Notes under the pieces: generated by a model | Databases searched by the model: none | What the model was told of the DNA's origin: nothing | What the model saw: only the letters and a program-made list of their open reading frames with translations | Shown: in pieces, positions 48,024-56,965 of the stretch | How positions within the stretch are numbered: the stretch's first letter is position 1 | How the letters are laid out: every line of letters starts with the position of its first letter | NCBI GenBank assembly: GCA_945877505.1 | Contig: CAMDWT010000003.1 | Coordinates: 1-64,000, forward strand | Direction: 5' to 3' | Source: Crenothrix polyspora | GTDB lineage: Bacteria; Pseudomonadota; Gammaproteobacteria; Methylococcales; Methylomonadaceae | Length of the DNA stretch: 64,000 nucleotides | Program-made: the position numbers and the translations under genes

Positions 48024-48334
48024 GGACGAATTCATTTAAACTCTTTCTTTTTTGACAATGACTTACATCACTTTTAGAGAGCATGAAAACAACAAAAAAT
48101 GTGGCAAAATAAATTCTATTCTTTATCAGGTGGTTAATCGATATTGTTAAGGACAAACCTTAGGTTTAGGTACAAAAAATACCTTATTTTTTTTATTGTG
48201 GAATGGAGCAGGGGGAGAGAAAATTACCGCACTTCTTATTCTGGTAAATTTCAAATGATGTCTCAAATGTTTTTAAAAACACCGAGTGAATTGAAAGCTA
48301 TAACTGACTAATAAATAAGCCATAAATTAATAAA
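48024..48334. other. Intergenic region between the dcw promoter and rnpB
   Basis: About 310 bp, AT-rich. It contains nothing recognisable apart from short T and A runs, such as TTTTTTTT at about 48187. No ORF, tRNA or clear terminator was seen. Confidence 0.5.
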
Positions 48335-48686
48335 GAAAGAGTTAGCCTGTAAGCCGGGTTCTGTCGAGAACAGTCATTCATCTAGGCTGCAAGTCACCCT
48401 GCAGCTCAAGCAATCTACCCAGGAACCGCGCGGGCCACGCGTCTGTCCCTCTATTTGATCTTGCTCCGGGTGGGGTTTACCATGCCACTCCTGTTACCAG
48501 TTGCGCGGTGCGCTCTTACCGCACCTTTTCACCCTTACCTATCATAGTGATAGGCGGTTTATTTTCTGCGGCACTTTCCGTAGGCTCACGCCTCCCAGGC
48601 GTTACCTGGCACCCTGCCCAATGGAGCCCGGACTTTCCTCCATCTTATCTTTACGATAAAACAGCGACTGTCCAGCCAACTCTTTC
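48335..48686 (-). ncRNA. rnpB: RNase P RNA (class A)
   Basis: The catalytic RNA of RNase P, which matures tRNA 5' ends. On the minus strand the conserved core GAGGAAAGTCCGGGCTCC occurs near the 5' end (48623-48640), followed by GGTAAACCCC, GATGAATGACTGTTC and ACAGAACCCGGCTTACAG at the 3' end. The terminal P1 helix forms between GAAAGAGTTGGC at the 5' end and the complement of GAAAGAGTTAGCCT (48335-48348), which sets the boundaries and a length of about 352 nt. Its position next to rsmI is common in Gammaproteobacteria. A short ORF on the same strand over its 5' half is not a gene. Confidence 0.97.
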
Positions 48687-48693
48687 ACCCACC

Positions 48694-48723
48694 AGTATAA
48701 TGCATTGGTGTCAGCAAAGCCAA
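48694..48723 (-). promoter_or_regulatory. Promoter of rnpB
   Basis: On the minus strand TTGGCT (48718-48723), an 18-base spacer and TATACT (48694-48699). The predicted start at about 48687 coincides with the 5' end deduced from the P1 helix of rnpB. Confidence 0.65.
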
Positions 48724-48767
48724 TCAAGTCAATGATCTGGTTTTTTAAAACACCTTTTATTCCAAGC

Positions 48768-49640
48768 TTAAGCCGTTTTTTCTTCATCCATTATTAATGC
48801 GGCCTGATACAACAACTTCTTTCTAAGACCGGTAATTTCTACTGCCATTGCAACAGCCGTTTTGATAGAACATTCCCCCAACAATACTCGGAGTATCTTT
48901 TCTTGATCAGGGGTCATTAATTGCTCTTTTTTATCCACAGTAGCACCATCAACAATGACAACAAACTCACCTTTCCTCATATTGCTATTTTGCTCTACTA
49001 AAACAAGCGCCTCACCTAAGCTGGTTTTTACGATGGTTTCATGGAGCTTAGTTAATTCTCTGGCGATGACAATCTGACGATCCGGGGATAATATTTCCGC
49101 CATATCTTGTAACGAAGCCAAAATACGATGACAGGACTCATAAAACACCCATGTTCTGGGGGACGATGCTCTTTCCTTAAAAAAAGTCTTACGCGCTGAT
49201 GACGTTCTTGGCAAAAATCCTTCAAAGGAAAACTGTGTAACAGGCAACCCAGCGGCAGATAAAGCGGCAATTAACGCACAAGCACCTGGAATGGGCACAA
49301 CATCCAAACCAGCATCCTTAACCATTTTAACCAACGGCATGCCCGGATCACTTAGCAACGGCGTGCCTGCATCTGAAACCAGCGCAATTGATATACCCTC
49401 ACGCAACTTTTCCAATAATACAGACGACGCTTTATCCTCATTATGTTGATGCAGTGAAACCAATTTATTAGTAATGCCATAATGCTGTAGCAACATCTGC
49501 ACATGTCGAGTGTCTTCAGCGGCAATCAAATCAACTTTTTTTAATACCTCAATAGCCCTGAAACTAATATCGGCTAAATTACCTATTGGTGTAGCAACAA
49601 CGTATAATTTGCCATAACCGTTAACATTCAACAATGTCAT
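48768..49640 (-). CDS. rsmI: 16S rRNA (cytidine-1402-2'-O)-methyltransferase RsmI
   Basis: 290 residues, SAM-dependent tetrapyrrole methylase fold. Seen: LYVVATPIGNLADISFRAIE, LIAAEDTRHVQMLLQHYGI, SLHQHNEDKASSVL, VSDAGTPLLSDPGMPLV, PIPGACALIAALSAAGLP and FEGFLPRTSSARK. It modifies the same nucleotide as RsmH (C1402), whose gene lies in the neighbouring dcw cluster. It is divergent from yraN, as in E. coli, but lpoA, which sits between them there, is absent. Confidence 0.97.
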   Translation of the reverse strand: MTLLNVNGYGKLYVVATPIGNLADISFRAIEVLKKVDLIAAEDTRHVQMLLQHYGITNKLVSLHQHNEDKASSVLLEKLREGISIALVSDAGTPLLSDPGMPLVKMVKDAGLDVVPIPGACALIAALSAAGLPVTQFSFEGFLPRTSSARKTFFKERASSPRTWVFYESCHRILASLQDMAEILSPDRQIVIARELTKLHETIVKTSLGEALVLVEQNSNMRKGEFVVIVDGATVDKKEQLMTPDQEKILRVLLGECSIKTAVAMAVEITGLRKKLLYQAALIMDEEKTA

Positions 49641-49782
49641 TTATATAACCTTTAATTATAAAAATATGTCATTTAACCATGTCTAGCAATGGCCAGCGTC
49701 ATATTTACCAGAACAAATTCAAATTATATCAGTATGTTGGCTTTTTACTATTGACAGCAAAAATACAAACAGGGGATTGTCT

Positions 49783-50148
49783 GTGCTTTTTACCAAACTT
49801 AAAGCTAAAGCCGCACATTTGATTCGGGGTGAAAACGCTGAAGAACAAGCACATAAATTTCTAATCAGCAAAGGACTTAAACCAATTTGCCGAAACTATC
49901 GTTGCAAACTAGGTGAGTTAGATTTAATCATGTCCGACAATCAAACCCTTGTTATCGTCGAAGTTCGTTACCGGAAAACCGACCAATACGGGAGCGCAAC
50001 AGAGAGTATCACCCAAACAAAACAATCACGTATAATAGCGGCAACGCATACCTATTTATCACTCCAAAAAGTAGACAGTCCTATCCGCTTTGATGTTGTT
50101 GCCATTTCTGGCAATGGTAATTTAGAGTGGATAAAAAACGCTTTTTAA
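49783..50148 (+). CDS. yraN: YraN (UPF0102) nuclease-fold protein
   Basis: 121 residues from a GTG at 49783, chosen because AGGGGA (49771-49776) is six bases upstream; a TTG at 49777 would have no spacing. A restriction endonuclease-like fold is indicated by RGENAEEQAHKFLISKGLKP, NYRCKLGELDLIMSDNQTLV and VEVRYRKTDQYGSA (the E-D-ExR pattern). The function is unknown; it is often suggested to be a Holliday-junction resolvase-like protein. It heads a short plus-strand operon with diaA and dolP. Confidence 0.94.
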   Translation: MLFTKLKAKAAHLIRGENAEEQAHKFLISKGLKPICRNYRCKLGELDLIMSDNQTLVIVEVRYRKTDQYGSATESITQTKQSRIIAATHTYLSLQKVDSPIRFDVVAISGNGNLEWIKNAF

Positions 50149-50161
50149 ACCCTATCATCTC

Positions 50162-50749
50162 ATGAGCTTACAAGACAGAATCATTAATCATTTCTCCGAC
50201 AGCATCCAAACCCAACAGGATGCCATGACCTCTCTCTGTGAGTTGATAGAATATGCATCACAACGATTGGTTTCAACGTTATTAAATGACAAGAAAATAC
50301 TAACCTGTGGCAACGGTCGCTCAGCTACGAGTGCCCAGTTATTATCATCAGCGATGCTCAATCAATTTGAACGGGACCGCCCATCATTACCGGTCATCGC
50401 ATTAACGACTGACACCGCAACCATTACCGCAATAGCTAATGATTTTCACTTTGACGACATCTTCTCAAAACAATTAAGAGCATTAGGACAAAGCGGCGAC
50501 ATGTTGGTGGTATTCAGCGATGGAAAAAACTCCAGCAATATCGCCAAAGCGATTACCACTGCGCATGACAAGGAAATATCCGTTATAGCCTTAACTGGCC
50601 ATAATGGTGGCCTGATCGCGCCCTTACTCCATGAAACTGATATAGAGATTCGCGTTCCATCAGAATCTAGCATCCGCATTCAAGAAATCCACACATTAAT
50701 CACTCATTGCTTATGTGATTTAATTGATCATCAATTATTTGGCGGATAA
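50162..50749 (+). CDS. diaA: SIS-domain protein DiaA (DnaA initiator-associating)
   Basis: 195 residues, one SIS domain of the GmhA/DiaA type: LTCGNGRSATSAQLLSSAML, IANDFHFDDIFSKQLRALG, GDMLVVFSDGKNSSNIAKAI and IQEIHTLITHCLCDLID. The usual STSGNSxN phosphate loop is FSDGKNSSN here, a changed signature. DiaA tetramers bind DnaA and promote timely initiation. Identification as DiaA rather than phosphoheptose isomerase rests on the yraN-diaA-dolP order. It lies 13 bp after yraN. Confidence 0.85.
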   Translation: MSLQDRIINHFSDSIQTQQDAMTSLCELIEYASQRLVSTLLNDKKILTCGNGRSATSAQLLSSAMLNQFERDRPSLPVIALTTDTATITAIANDFHFDDIFSKQLRALGQSGDMLVVFSDGKNSSNIAKAITTAHDKEISVIALTGHNGGLIAPLLHETDIEIRVPSESSIRIQEIHTLITHCLCDLIDHQLFGG

Positions 50750-50777
50750 CAAGCCTTTGCAGACAACTAACCTAGCC

Positions 50778-51359
50778 ATGAAAAAATTATCTTTATTAAT
50801 TATTATTAACGTCCTCTCGCTAACAGCCTGTTCAACGACAGCCATTAATCCCGAAGACATCACTGAGCAAACTTTATTACAAGAACGTCGTAATCGCGAA
50901 ATCATCGTAATGGATAAAACCATTGAAGCTGAAGCTTACTCAGAACTTAATTCAGAGAATGACGTACTCAACCACTGTCACGTCACTATAACAACCTATA
51001 ACGGAGCAACCCTTATTACAGGGGAAGCGCCTAATGAAGAACTTAGGCAAAAAATTATTTCTACCGTACAAGTGATCCCTAATGTAAAACTGATCCATGA
51101 CAATTTAACTATCGCTAATCCAAGCGATCTAAATTCACGAGCCAATGACCAACTGATTACCGACAACGTAAAAACGGCACTCAATCAAATCAGAACGCTA
51201 CCCGATTTTGATCCTGCCATGGTAAAAGTTATTACCGAAGATGGAATTGTTTATCTGATGGGCTTAGTTCGCCGGAATGAAGGCACCGTTGTTATCAACG
51301 TAACCAAACTTCAGCCTGGTATAAAGCAAATCATTACCGTTTTTGAATATGCTGACTGA
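50778..51359 (+). CDS. dolP: BON-domain outer-membrane lipoprotein DolP (YraP)
   Basis: 193 residues from the ATG at 50778; the frame is open upstream, but only this start gives a lipoprotein signal (MKKLSLLIIINVLSLTAC, lipobox LTAC). Two BON domains follow: about residues 50-105 (CHVTITTYNGATLITGEAPN) and 120-190 (DQLITDNVKTALNQI, VKVITEDGIVYLMGLVRRNE). DolP sits in the outer membrane and supports envelope integrity and BAM function. It is the third gene of yraN-diaA-dolP, ending 10 bp from a convergent gene. Confidence 0.92.
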   Translation: MKKLSLLIIINVLSLTACSTTAINPEDITEQTLLQERRNREIIVMDKTIEAEAYSELNSENDVLNHCHVTITTYNGATLITGEAPNEELRQKIISTVQVIPNVKLIHDNLTIANPSDLNSRANDQLITDNVKTALNQIRTLPDFDPAMVKVITEDGIVYLMGLVRRNEGTVVINVTKLQPGIKQIITVFEYAD

Positions 51360-51369
51360 CACTTATCGC

Positions 51370-51849
51370 TTACTTATATAACTCACTACTACCATCCATA
51401 TCGCCAGTCTGGCTATATAACAAAGGATGGCCCTGATTAAGTCTAGCTGCTGAGATAACCTTACAGATGGCAATTTTATGATCGCCCGCATCACTGTAAT
51501 GACTAACCTCACAATCAAAGTAAGCCAGACACGTTGATAAGATGGGCGCACCCGTCTTATCAACATGCCATTGAAATCCAGTCATTTTATCCTTGCCTGC
51601 GCGACCAAAATGATCAGCAACGGCTGATTGATCATCCCCCAATACATTAACTGAACAAACGCCGCCAACTTTCAATAATTGATAAGAATAATGCTCAGGA
51701 TTAATACTAATCGCTAGTAAAAGCGGACTAAAAGAAGCTTGCATCACCCAGGCGGCAGTAAAAGCATTTTGATAAATACCGTCAGTAACACCCATCACAT
51801 AAACGCCATGACTAAGCTGTTTAAAGGCTGCTTCAATATTTTTAGACAT
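51370..51849 (-). CDS. Flavin reductase family protein
   Basis: 159 residues, split-barrel FMN-binding fold of the flavin reductase (HpaC/DrgA-like) family: HGVYVMGVTDGIYQNAFTAA, WVMQASFSPLLLAISINPEHY, VCSVNVLGDDQSAVADHFGR, LAYFDCEVSHYSDAGDHKI and a C-terminal GHPLLYSQTGDM. Such proteins reduce free FMN with NADH or supply reduced flavin to partner oxygenases; no partner is adjacent. It lies 59 bp downstream of nadC. Confidence 0.85.
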   Translation of the reverse strand: MSKNIEAAFKQLSHGVYVMGVTDGIYQNAFTAAWVMQASFSPLLLAISINPEHYSYQLLKVGGVCSVNVLGDDQSAVADHFGRAGKDKMTGFQWHVDKTGAPILSTCLAYFDCEVSHYSDAGDHKIAICKVISAARLNQGHPLLYSQTGDMDGSSELYK

Positions 51850-51908
51850 ACCTGACCGCTATTTTAGTTTTTAGTGGGATCTGCATTATTTTGCAAAATG
51901 GAATTTAA

Positions 51909-52739
51909 CTAACTCACTAATTTGATCCGCATGGATAAGTCGACTGCCTTAACATGCTTTGTTAACGCTCCGATTGAAATATAATCAACGCCTGTTTCAG
52001 CAATATCTCGAATATTATTAAGCTCAATATTGCCAGAAGCCTCAAGTTCAATAACACCTGCATTTAAAGCAACCGCAGCTCGCAAAGCTTCCACACTAAA
52101 GTTATCCAGCATAATACGATCTGGCTTTGCCGCAAGCGCTTCAGTCAGCTCAGTCATAGATTCAACCTCCACCTCCACTGTTACACTAGTAAGTTCTCTG
52201 GCCGCCTTAATAGCCTTAGTGATTGAGCCTGCCGCCATAATATGATTTTCTTTGATTAAAACACCATCATACAAACCAATGCGATGGTTATAACAACCTC
52301 CACAGGCAACCGCGTATTTTTGCGCCTCTCTTAATCCCGGAATGGTTTTACGAGTATCCAGAACCTTGCATCCGGTACCGGCAACCGCATCTGCGTATAG
52401 TCTAGAAACCGTCGCTGTTGCTGACAATAACTGTAATAAATTTAACGCCGTTCGTTCACCGGTCAGCAGCGCTCTAGCTGAGCCACTAACCTTACATAAC
52501 AGCGTGTTTTTTTTAACAGCCGCGCCTTCCGCCACCATCCAGTTTATCTTTACCTTCGCATCTAGATATTTTAAGACAGCATCAAACCAAGCCTGACCGC
52601 AAACCGTCATATCTTCTCTCGTCAGCACCTCAGCTTGTGCCTGAGCATTTTCAGGAATAATAGCCGCTGTTATATCCCCTGAACCTATATCTTCTTCAAG
52701 AAAAGATCTTATTTCTATACATTTTAATGCGTCATTCAT
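51909..52739 (-). CDS. nadC: Nicotinate-nucleotide pyrophosphorylase (carboxylating)
   Basis: 276 residues. It converts quinolinate and PRPP to nicotinate mononucleotide in de novo NAD synthesis. Motifs: FLEEDIGSGDITAAIIPENA, GERTALNLLQLLSATAT, VLDTRKTIPGLREAQKYAV, GGCYNHRIGLYDGVLIKENH, VEVEVESMTELTEAL, IMLDNFS and IELEASGNIELNNIRDIAET with TGVDYISIGALTKH. nadA and nadB are not in the window. The 274 bp upstream show no other gene. Confidence 0.97.
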   Translation of the reverse strand: MNDALKCIEIRSFLEEDIGSGDITAAIIPENAQAQAEVLTREDMTVCGQAWFDAVLKYLDAKVKINWMVAEGAAVKKNTLLCKVSGSARALLTGERTALNLLQLLSATATVSRLYADAVAGTGCKVLDTRKTIPGLREAQKYAVACGGCYNHRIGLYDGVLIKENHIMAAGSITKAIKAARELTSVTVEVEVESMTELTEALAAKPDRIMLDNFSVEALRAAVALNAGVIELEASGNIELNNIRDIAETGVDYISIGALTKHVKAVDLSMRIKLVS

Positions 52740-53013
52740 AAGCTTAATTTTAACTAATTGATAAGGATGATTTTATCCAGCATGCCACTAACGAAATACA
52801 ATAACTTAATTAGCCGCATCAATCGAGCCTGATTTCTTTAAATTCCAGTAAAAACAATCAGAATAGTTTCAATTTTTTTGTGATAAATTGGGTGATAGCA
52901 CCAGATTTTACACGTATACTTAGCATGAAATAGTCACAAAGGTCCTACTAAACATTCCATTCATTAAAATGACGCATAGCTGATCGACACCTATAAACAA
53001 CGACTTAAGGCCG

Positions 53014-53673
53014 ATGATGGAATTTTCATATTCAAAGCATAATCCTAAAATCAAGCTTTCCCGACAAGAAATACTTGATATCAGTCTAGAAATCAATCAA
53101 GCATTTACGCCTATTCTATCGGTAAAAACCCCCTCGACAGCCTACTCAGAAAGCCTTTCAGCTCAAGAAATGCTTGATATCAGTGAAGATATTAACATCG
53201 ATTTTGCGCCTAACGCCGCCCAAAATAAGCAAGAATTGGTATTATTACCTATTGACCCTCATCATATCCACGCATACTGGAACCTAAGTAATAGCCTGCC
53301 AAATACACTAAAAACCAATGACACTAAAGATCAGCTGACCTTACGATTTTATTCCAACGCCAATTTCGACATGACTTCGACCGAAACGAAGCCTTGGTTT
53401 GACCTGTCGATTGACAACCTTCATTCTCAACAACATGTTTTTTTATCCCATCATACCCAGGAAAATAAATATTCCGCGGCTATTGGGCATCGTGATCAAG
53501 ACAACCAATTTACAGTCTTTGCCGTCTCAAACACCGCGCATGTTCCCATTGAAGCCATAACACCAGAGCCTAGTAAAGATTATGAGATGACTGAACCAGA
53601 AAAACTAAATGCGCTTTCAGACGAACCTCTTCTTTGGAAAAAGAGCGCCTCCGGCCAAACAAAAAATCAGTAA
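53014..53673 (+). CDS. DUF4912 protein
   Basis: 219 residues, soluble. The central LVLLPIDPHHIHAYWNLSNS is the DUF4912 signature. Before it a motif of about 19 residues is duplicated: LSRQEILDISLEINQAFTP (residues ~15-33) and LSAQEMLDISEDINIDFAP (~49-67). The C-terminal third is low in conserved features. DUF4912 genes are commonly found beside GH57 glycan-branching enzymes, and the GH57 start follows 4 bp after this stop. A role in alpha-glucan metabolism is inferred from context only. Confidence 0.82.
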   Translation: MMEFSYSKHNPKIKLSRQEILDISLEINQAFTPILSVKTPSTAYSESLSAQEMLDISEDINIDFAPNAAQNKQELVLLPIDPHHIHAYWNLSNSLPNTLKTNDTKDQLTLRFYSNANFDMTSTETKPWFDLSIDNLHSQQHVFLSHHTQENKYSAAIGHRDQDNQFTVFAVSNTAHVPIEAITPEPSKDYEMTEPEKLNALSDEPLLWKKSASGQTKNQ

Positions 53674-53677
53674 GCCG

Positions 53678-55276
53678 ATGAAAAAAGGATTTCTTAGTCT
53701 CATACTTCATGCTCATCTCCCGTATGTTCACCACCCTGAACATGAAAGTTTTTTTGAAGAAATCTGGCTGTTCGAAGCAATCACAGAATGCTATATTCCT
53801 TTAATCAACGCACTCGACCGACTACAAAAAGACAGCATTGATTATCGCCTGACATTATCACTATCCCCACCACTCATTTCCATGCTGAGGGATGAATTAT
53901 TGCAGGCTCGTTATTTAAACTATCTGCATAAGTTATTAGAACTCGCCCAAAAAGAAGTACTCCGAACAAAAAAAACTAACTATCAAAAACTGGCTCACTA
54001 TTATCTAGCTTTTTTTCAAAACGCCCTCGACACTTATCAACAGCAATATAAGGGTGATTTACTCAGCGCCTTTAAGAAGCATCATGCAGCAGGCACACTT
54101 GAGCTAATAACCTGTGCAGCAACCCACGGCTTTCTACCTTTACTCAACCTCAGTGAAACCGCAGTACGTAATCAGATAAACAATGGCCTTAAAACATTTG
54201 AAACTAATCTAGGCTTTTCACCTACAGGCTTTTGGCTGCCAGAATGTGCTTACTATCCAGGCGTAGAAACTTTATTAGCCGAGCAAGGTATCAATTACTT
54301 TTTTGTCGACAATCACGGCATAATGGCCGCCTCCCAACCACCTAAAAATGGGGTTTATGCGCCCTTGGATTGTGGCAATGGCGTTACCGCCTTTGGTCGA
54401 GACCCCGAATCATCTAAACAAGTTTGGAGCTCTCAAGAAGGTTATCCAGGCGATTATGATTACCGTGAATATTACAAAGACATCGGCTTTGATCTTGACC
54501 TTAACTATATTGCGCCCTATATACTTGATGGCGAAATTCGCATCAATACCGGTATTAAATACTATCGGGTAACGGGCAAAGACCTACCCAAAGAAATCTA
54601 TAATCCGCAAAAAGCCCTGGCAAAAGCTCGCCAACATGCCCAAGATTTTATTGCTAAAAAACAATTGCAATTAGCGGCACTTAACGCCACGATGGACAGA
54701 CTGCCCATCATTGTGGCGCCTTACGACGCAGAACTCTTTGGACATTGGTGGTTTGAAGGGCCACATTGGCTAGAACAAGTACTCAGACTAGCTAGCGAGA
54801 AAACCAGCACCCTTAAAACTATCAGTTGCAGTGATTATTTAAAGCAACAAACAACGCATCAAATCGCAACACCCTCCGCATCAACCTGGGGTGATCAAGG
54901 ATATTCAAGTTATTGGCTTAATGAAAGCAATGAATGGATATACCCATTTTTACATCAAGCCGAAACAGAAATGGAACAGTTAGCCGCTGACTTACAAGGC
55001 TTAGCCGTCACGCCCTTACAAACTAGAGCTTTAAATCAGGCCGCGCGATCTATTTTATTAGCACAAGCCTCTGATTGGCCGTTCATCATGAAATCAGGTA
55101 CCACAACAGACTATGCCAACAAACGCATCACTGACCACCTTTCAAGGTTTAATTATTTACACGACTGCATCCGTAAAAATAATATCAACGAGCGTTATTT
55201 AACCGCGCTGGAAATGATGGATAATATTTTTCCAGATATTAATTTCCGTGACTACACACCACCAAAAGCACGATGA
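53678..55276 (+). CDS. GH57 alpha-glucan branching-type enzyme (DUF1957)
   Basis: 532 residues from the ATG at 53678, 4 bp after the DUF4912 gene; the frame continues upstream into that gene, but the extension is not GH57-like. Motifs: LSLILHAHLPYVHHPEHESF, ELITCAATHGFLPLL, FWLPECAYYPGVETLLAEQG with the nucleophile E189, and APYDAELFGHWWFEGPHWL with the acid/base D350. The length and a C-terminal helical domain (NQAARSILLAQASDWPFIM) match bacterial GH57 branching enzymes, which form alpha-1,6 branches in glycogen-like glucan; transfer versus hydrolysis is not proven. The stop overlaps the next start (ATGA). Confidence 0.88.
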   Translation: MKKGFLSLILHAHLPYVHHPEHESFFEEIWLFEAITECYIPLINALDRLQKDSIDYRLTLSLSPPLISMLRDELLQARYLNYLHKLLELAQKEVLRTKKTNYQKLAHYYLAFFQNALDTYQQQYKGDLLSAFKKHHAAGTLELITCAATHGFLPLLNLSETAVRNQINNGLKTFETNLGFSPTGFWLPECAYYPGVETLLAEQGINYFFVDNHGIMAASQPPKNGVYAPLDCGNGVTAFGRDPESSKQVWSSQEGYPGDYDYREYYKDIGFDLDLNYIAPYILDGEIRINTGIKYYRVTGKDLPKEIYNPQKALAKARQHAQDFIAKKQLQLAALNATMDRLPIIVAPYDAELFGHWWFEGPHWLEQVLRLASEKTSTLKTISCSDYLKQQTTHQIATPSASTWGDQGYSSYWLNESNEWIYPFLHQAETEMEQLAADLQGLAVTPLQTRALNQAARSILLAQASDWPFIMKSGTTTDYANKRITDHLSRFNYLHDCIRKNNINERYLTALEMMDNIFPDINFRDYTPPKAR

Positions 55277-55767
55277 GCGAACCCAGCCAGCAAGAACTTG
55301 AAGCGCTCACTAAGCGTTATCATGAACTCATTAGCTCACAACAAACGCTGATGCTCTCAACATCTTCAACTTCTGGAGTTCCCGATATCAGCTACGCACC
55401 CTTTATTCGTAGTTCTTCAGGCATTTTTTATATCTTTGTGAGTGACATGGCCCGTCACACACACAATTTGTTAACTAACCCACTGGCATCGCTACTTTTT
55501 ATCCGCCCCGAAACGGAAAGTCAAAATCTTTTTGCGCGGGAACGCGCGATATTAAATTGCAGTTCGACTGAAATACCCTCAGATCAAGCCGCTTACACTG
55601 AGCATCTAAATGCCTTACAAGATAAATTTGGTGATGTGGTTGGCCTGTTACGATCATTATCAGACTTTCACTTATTTGCCTTTGAGCCTCAAGATGGCCG
55701 TTATATTATTGGTTTTGGCCGCGCCTTTACCCTTAACTTAATCGACGATACCTTACAACCCATCTAG
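55273..55767 (+). CDS. HugZ/HutZ-like pyridoxamine 5'-phosphate oxidase family protein
   Basis: 164 residues, split-barrel fold: SSQQTLMLSTSSTSGVPDIS, YAPFIRSSSGIFYIFVSDMA, RHTHNLLTNPLASLLFI and RYIIGFGRAFTL. The GFGRAF segment and overall pattern resemble the haem-utilisation proteins HugZ/HutZ rather than true PdxH. It overlaps the GH57 gene by ATGA, so it is translated from the same message, although no functional link is evident. Haem degradation or flavin/haem binding is only a family-level suggestion. Confidence 0.78.
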   Translation: MSEPSQQELEALTKRYHELISSQQTLMLSTSSTSGVPDISYAPFIRSSSGIFYIFVSDMARHTHNLLTNPLASLLFIRPETESQNLFARERAILNCSSTEIPSDQAAYTEHLNALQDKFGDVVGLLRSLSDFHLFAFEPQDGRYIIGFGRAFTLNLIDDTLQPI

Positions 55768-55784
55768 CGTTATCTTATCGAAAA

Positions 55785-56291
55785 ATGAGCCTGTTAATTT
55801 TACAAATTATCATCAAACAATGGGATAAAAGCCAACGAACTGAAACCCATACTCAGTTACGTGCCGCTATTCCAGATCGCTATCCACTGATTTTTCCACC
55901 CGCTTACTACGCCTTCAATCAGCAATGCGTGATAGATCAACGCGGCGATGACCTTCAGGGCAACCGCCTAAAATATTCAAACCCCACTCATGACACGCTG
56001 TTATTTGATCGCTTTCAAATTTGTTTAACCAGCAACCGCCTGACTTATTTAGGTGAAAAATCAACTGGATTACCCCATGAAATAGGGAGCTTTGCCAATC
56101 AATGGCTACAATGTCGCTATAACTGGCGCTATAGTATCTTTGAGGCAGACCGATATTATTGGCTCTATGAAGAAGTGACTTTAAATACCATTCGATTAAA
56201 TAAACTGGATACCTTAGTCTTTTTAAACACCAACCCAGCCGTCATTTATCAAGATATCTCTGACTTAAATAGCCTCAATAAACCTCTATGA
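55785..56291 (+). CDS. Hypothetical protein
   Basis: 168 residues, not recognised. No signal peptide or membrane helix is evident apart from a short hydrophobic start (LLILQIIIKQW). It is rich in aromatic residues (CRYNWRYSIFEADRYYWLYE). It overlaps the following methyltransferase gene by ATGA and starts 17 bp after the HugZ-like gene, so it is a real member of this operon. Confidence 0.65.
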   Translation: MSLLILQIIIKQWDKSQRTETHTQLRAAIPDRYPLIFPPAYYAFNQQCVIDQRGDDLQGNRLKYSNPTHDTLLFDRFQICLTSNRLTYLGEKSTGLPHEIGSFANQWLQCRYNWRYSIFEADRYYWLYEEVTLNTIRLNKLDTLVFLNTNPAVIYQDISDLNSLNKPL

Positions 56292-56938
56292 AGCCTATAA
56301 ATAAAGCATTAACGGACATTGAAACGGTCACACTAAGCCATTACGATCAAAATGCTGATGCCTTTTGGCTGGGCACAAAAGACCACGACGTCGCCCAAAA
56401 TTATGCAGCTTTTTTGGCGCCCCTACCGAAAAATAAACCACTGGATATCTTAGATCTTGGTTGTGGCCCTGGCAGAGATGTTAGTTATTTTAAATCATTA
56501 GGCCACAGACCGGTCGGGCTAGATGGTAGTGAAGTCTTTTGCAAAATGGCCCGTGCCTACACCGACTGCACAATTCTTCATCAGAAGTTTCTTAGCCTTA
56601 AATTGTCTGACTTTATCTTCGATGGTATTTTTGCCAATGCCTCTTTATTTCATGTTCCCAGTCAAGAACTGCCTCGCGTACTTAATGAGTTAAAATCGGC
56701 ATTAAAACCCGATGGCATTTTGTTCTTATCCATCCCTCGCGGTAATGATGAAGGCTGGTCTGGCCAACGTTATGGTCATTACATGCAACTGGACGTCAGT
56801 AAACGTTTTTTAGAGGCGGCAGGCTTCACTATGGTCGATCATTATTACCGCCCTTTTGGCAAACCTCTTCATGAACAACCGTGGCTAGCCATTGTTGCTC
56901 AAGCGAGCAGAAATACAGAAGACTCTCCCGAACAATAA
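56288..56938 (+). CDS. Class I SAM-dependent methyltransferase
   Basis: 216 residues. Rossmann-like methyltransferase with the AdoMet loop DILDLGCGPGRDVSYFKSLG, acidic ribose contact in PVGLDGSEVF, motif IV region FDGIFANASLFHVPSQELP and post-motif LKSALKPDGILFLSIPRGND. The substrate cannot be read from the sequence. It is coupled to the hypothetical gene before it (ATGA) and ends 27 bp before the YceI-like gene. Confidence 0.88.
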   Translation: MKPINKALTDIETVTLSHYDQNADAFWLGTKDHDVAQNYAAFLAPLPKNKPLDILDLGCGPGRDVSYFKSLGHRPVGLDGSEVFCKMARAYTDCTILHQKFLSLKLSDFIFDGIFANASLFHVPSQELPRVLNELKSALKPDGILFLSIPRGNDEGWSGQRYGHYMQLDVSKRFLEAAGFTMVDHYYRPFGKPLHEQPWLAIVAQASRNTEDSPEQ

Positions 56939-56965
56939 ATACACCTAACCCACTGAGGAACCCTT

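Noticed and set aside
48602-48787. 61-residue ORF on the minus strand
   Set aside because: It lies over the 5' half of rnpB and its promoter; conserved RNase P RNA core sequences explain the region.
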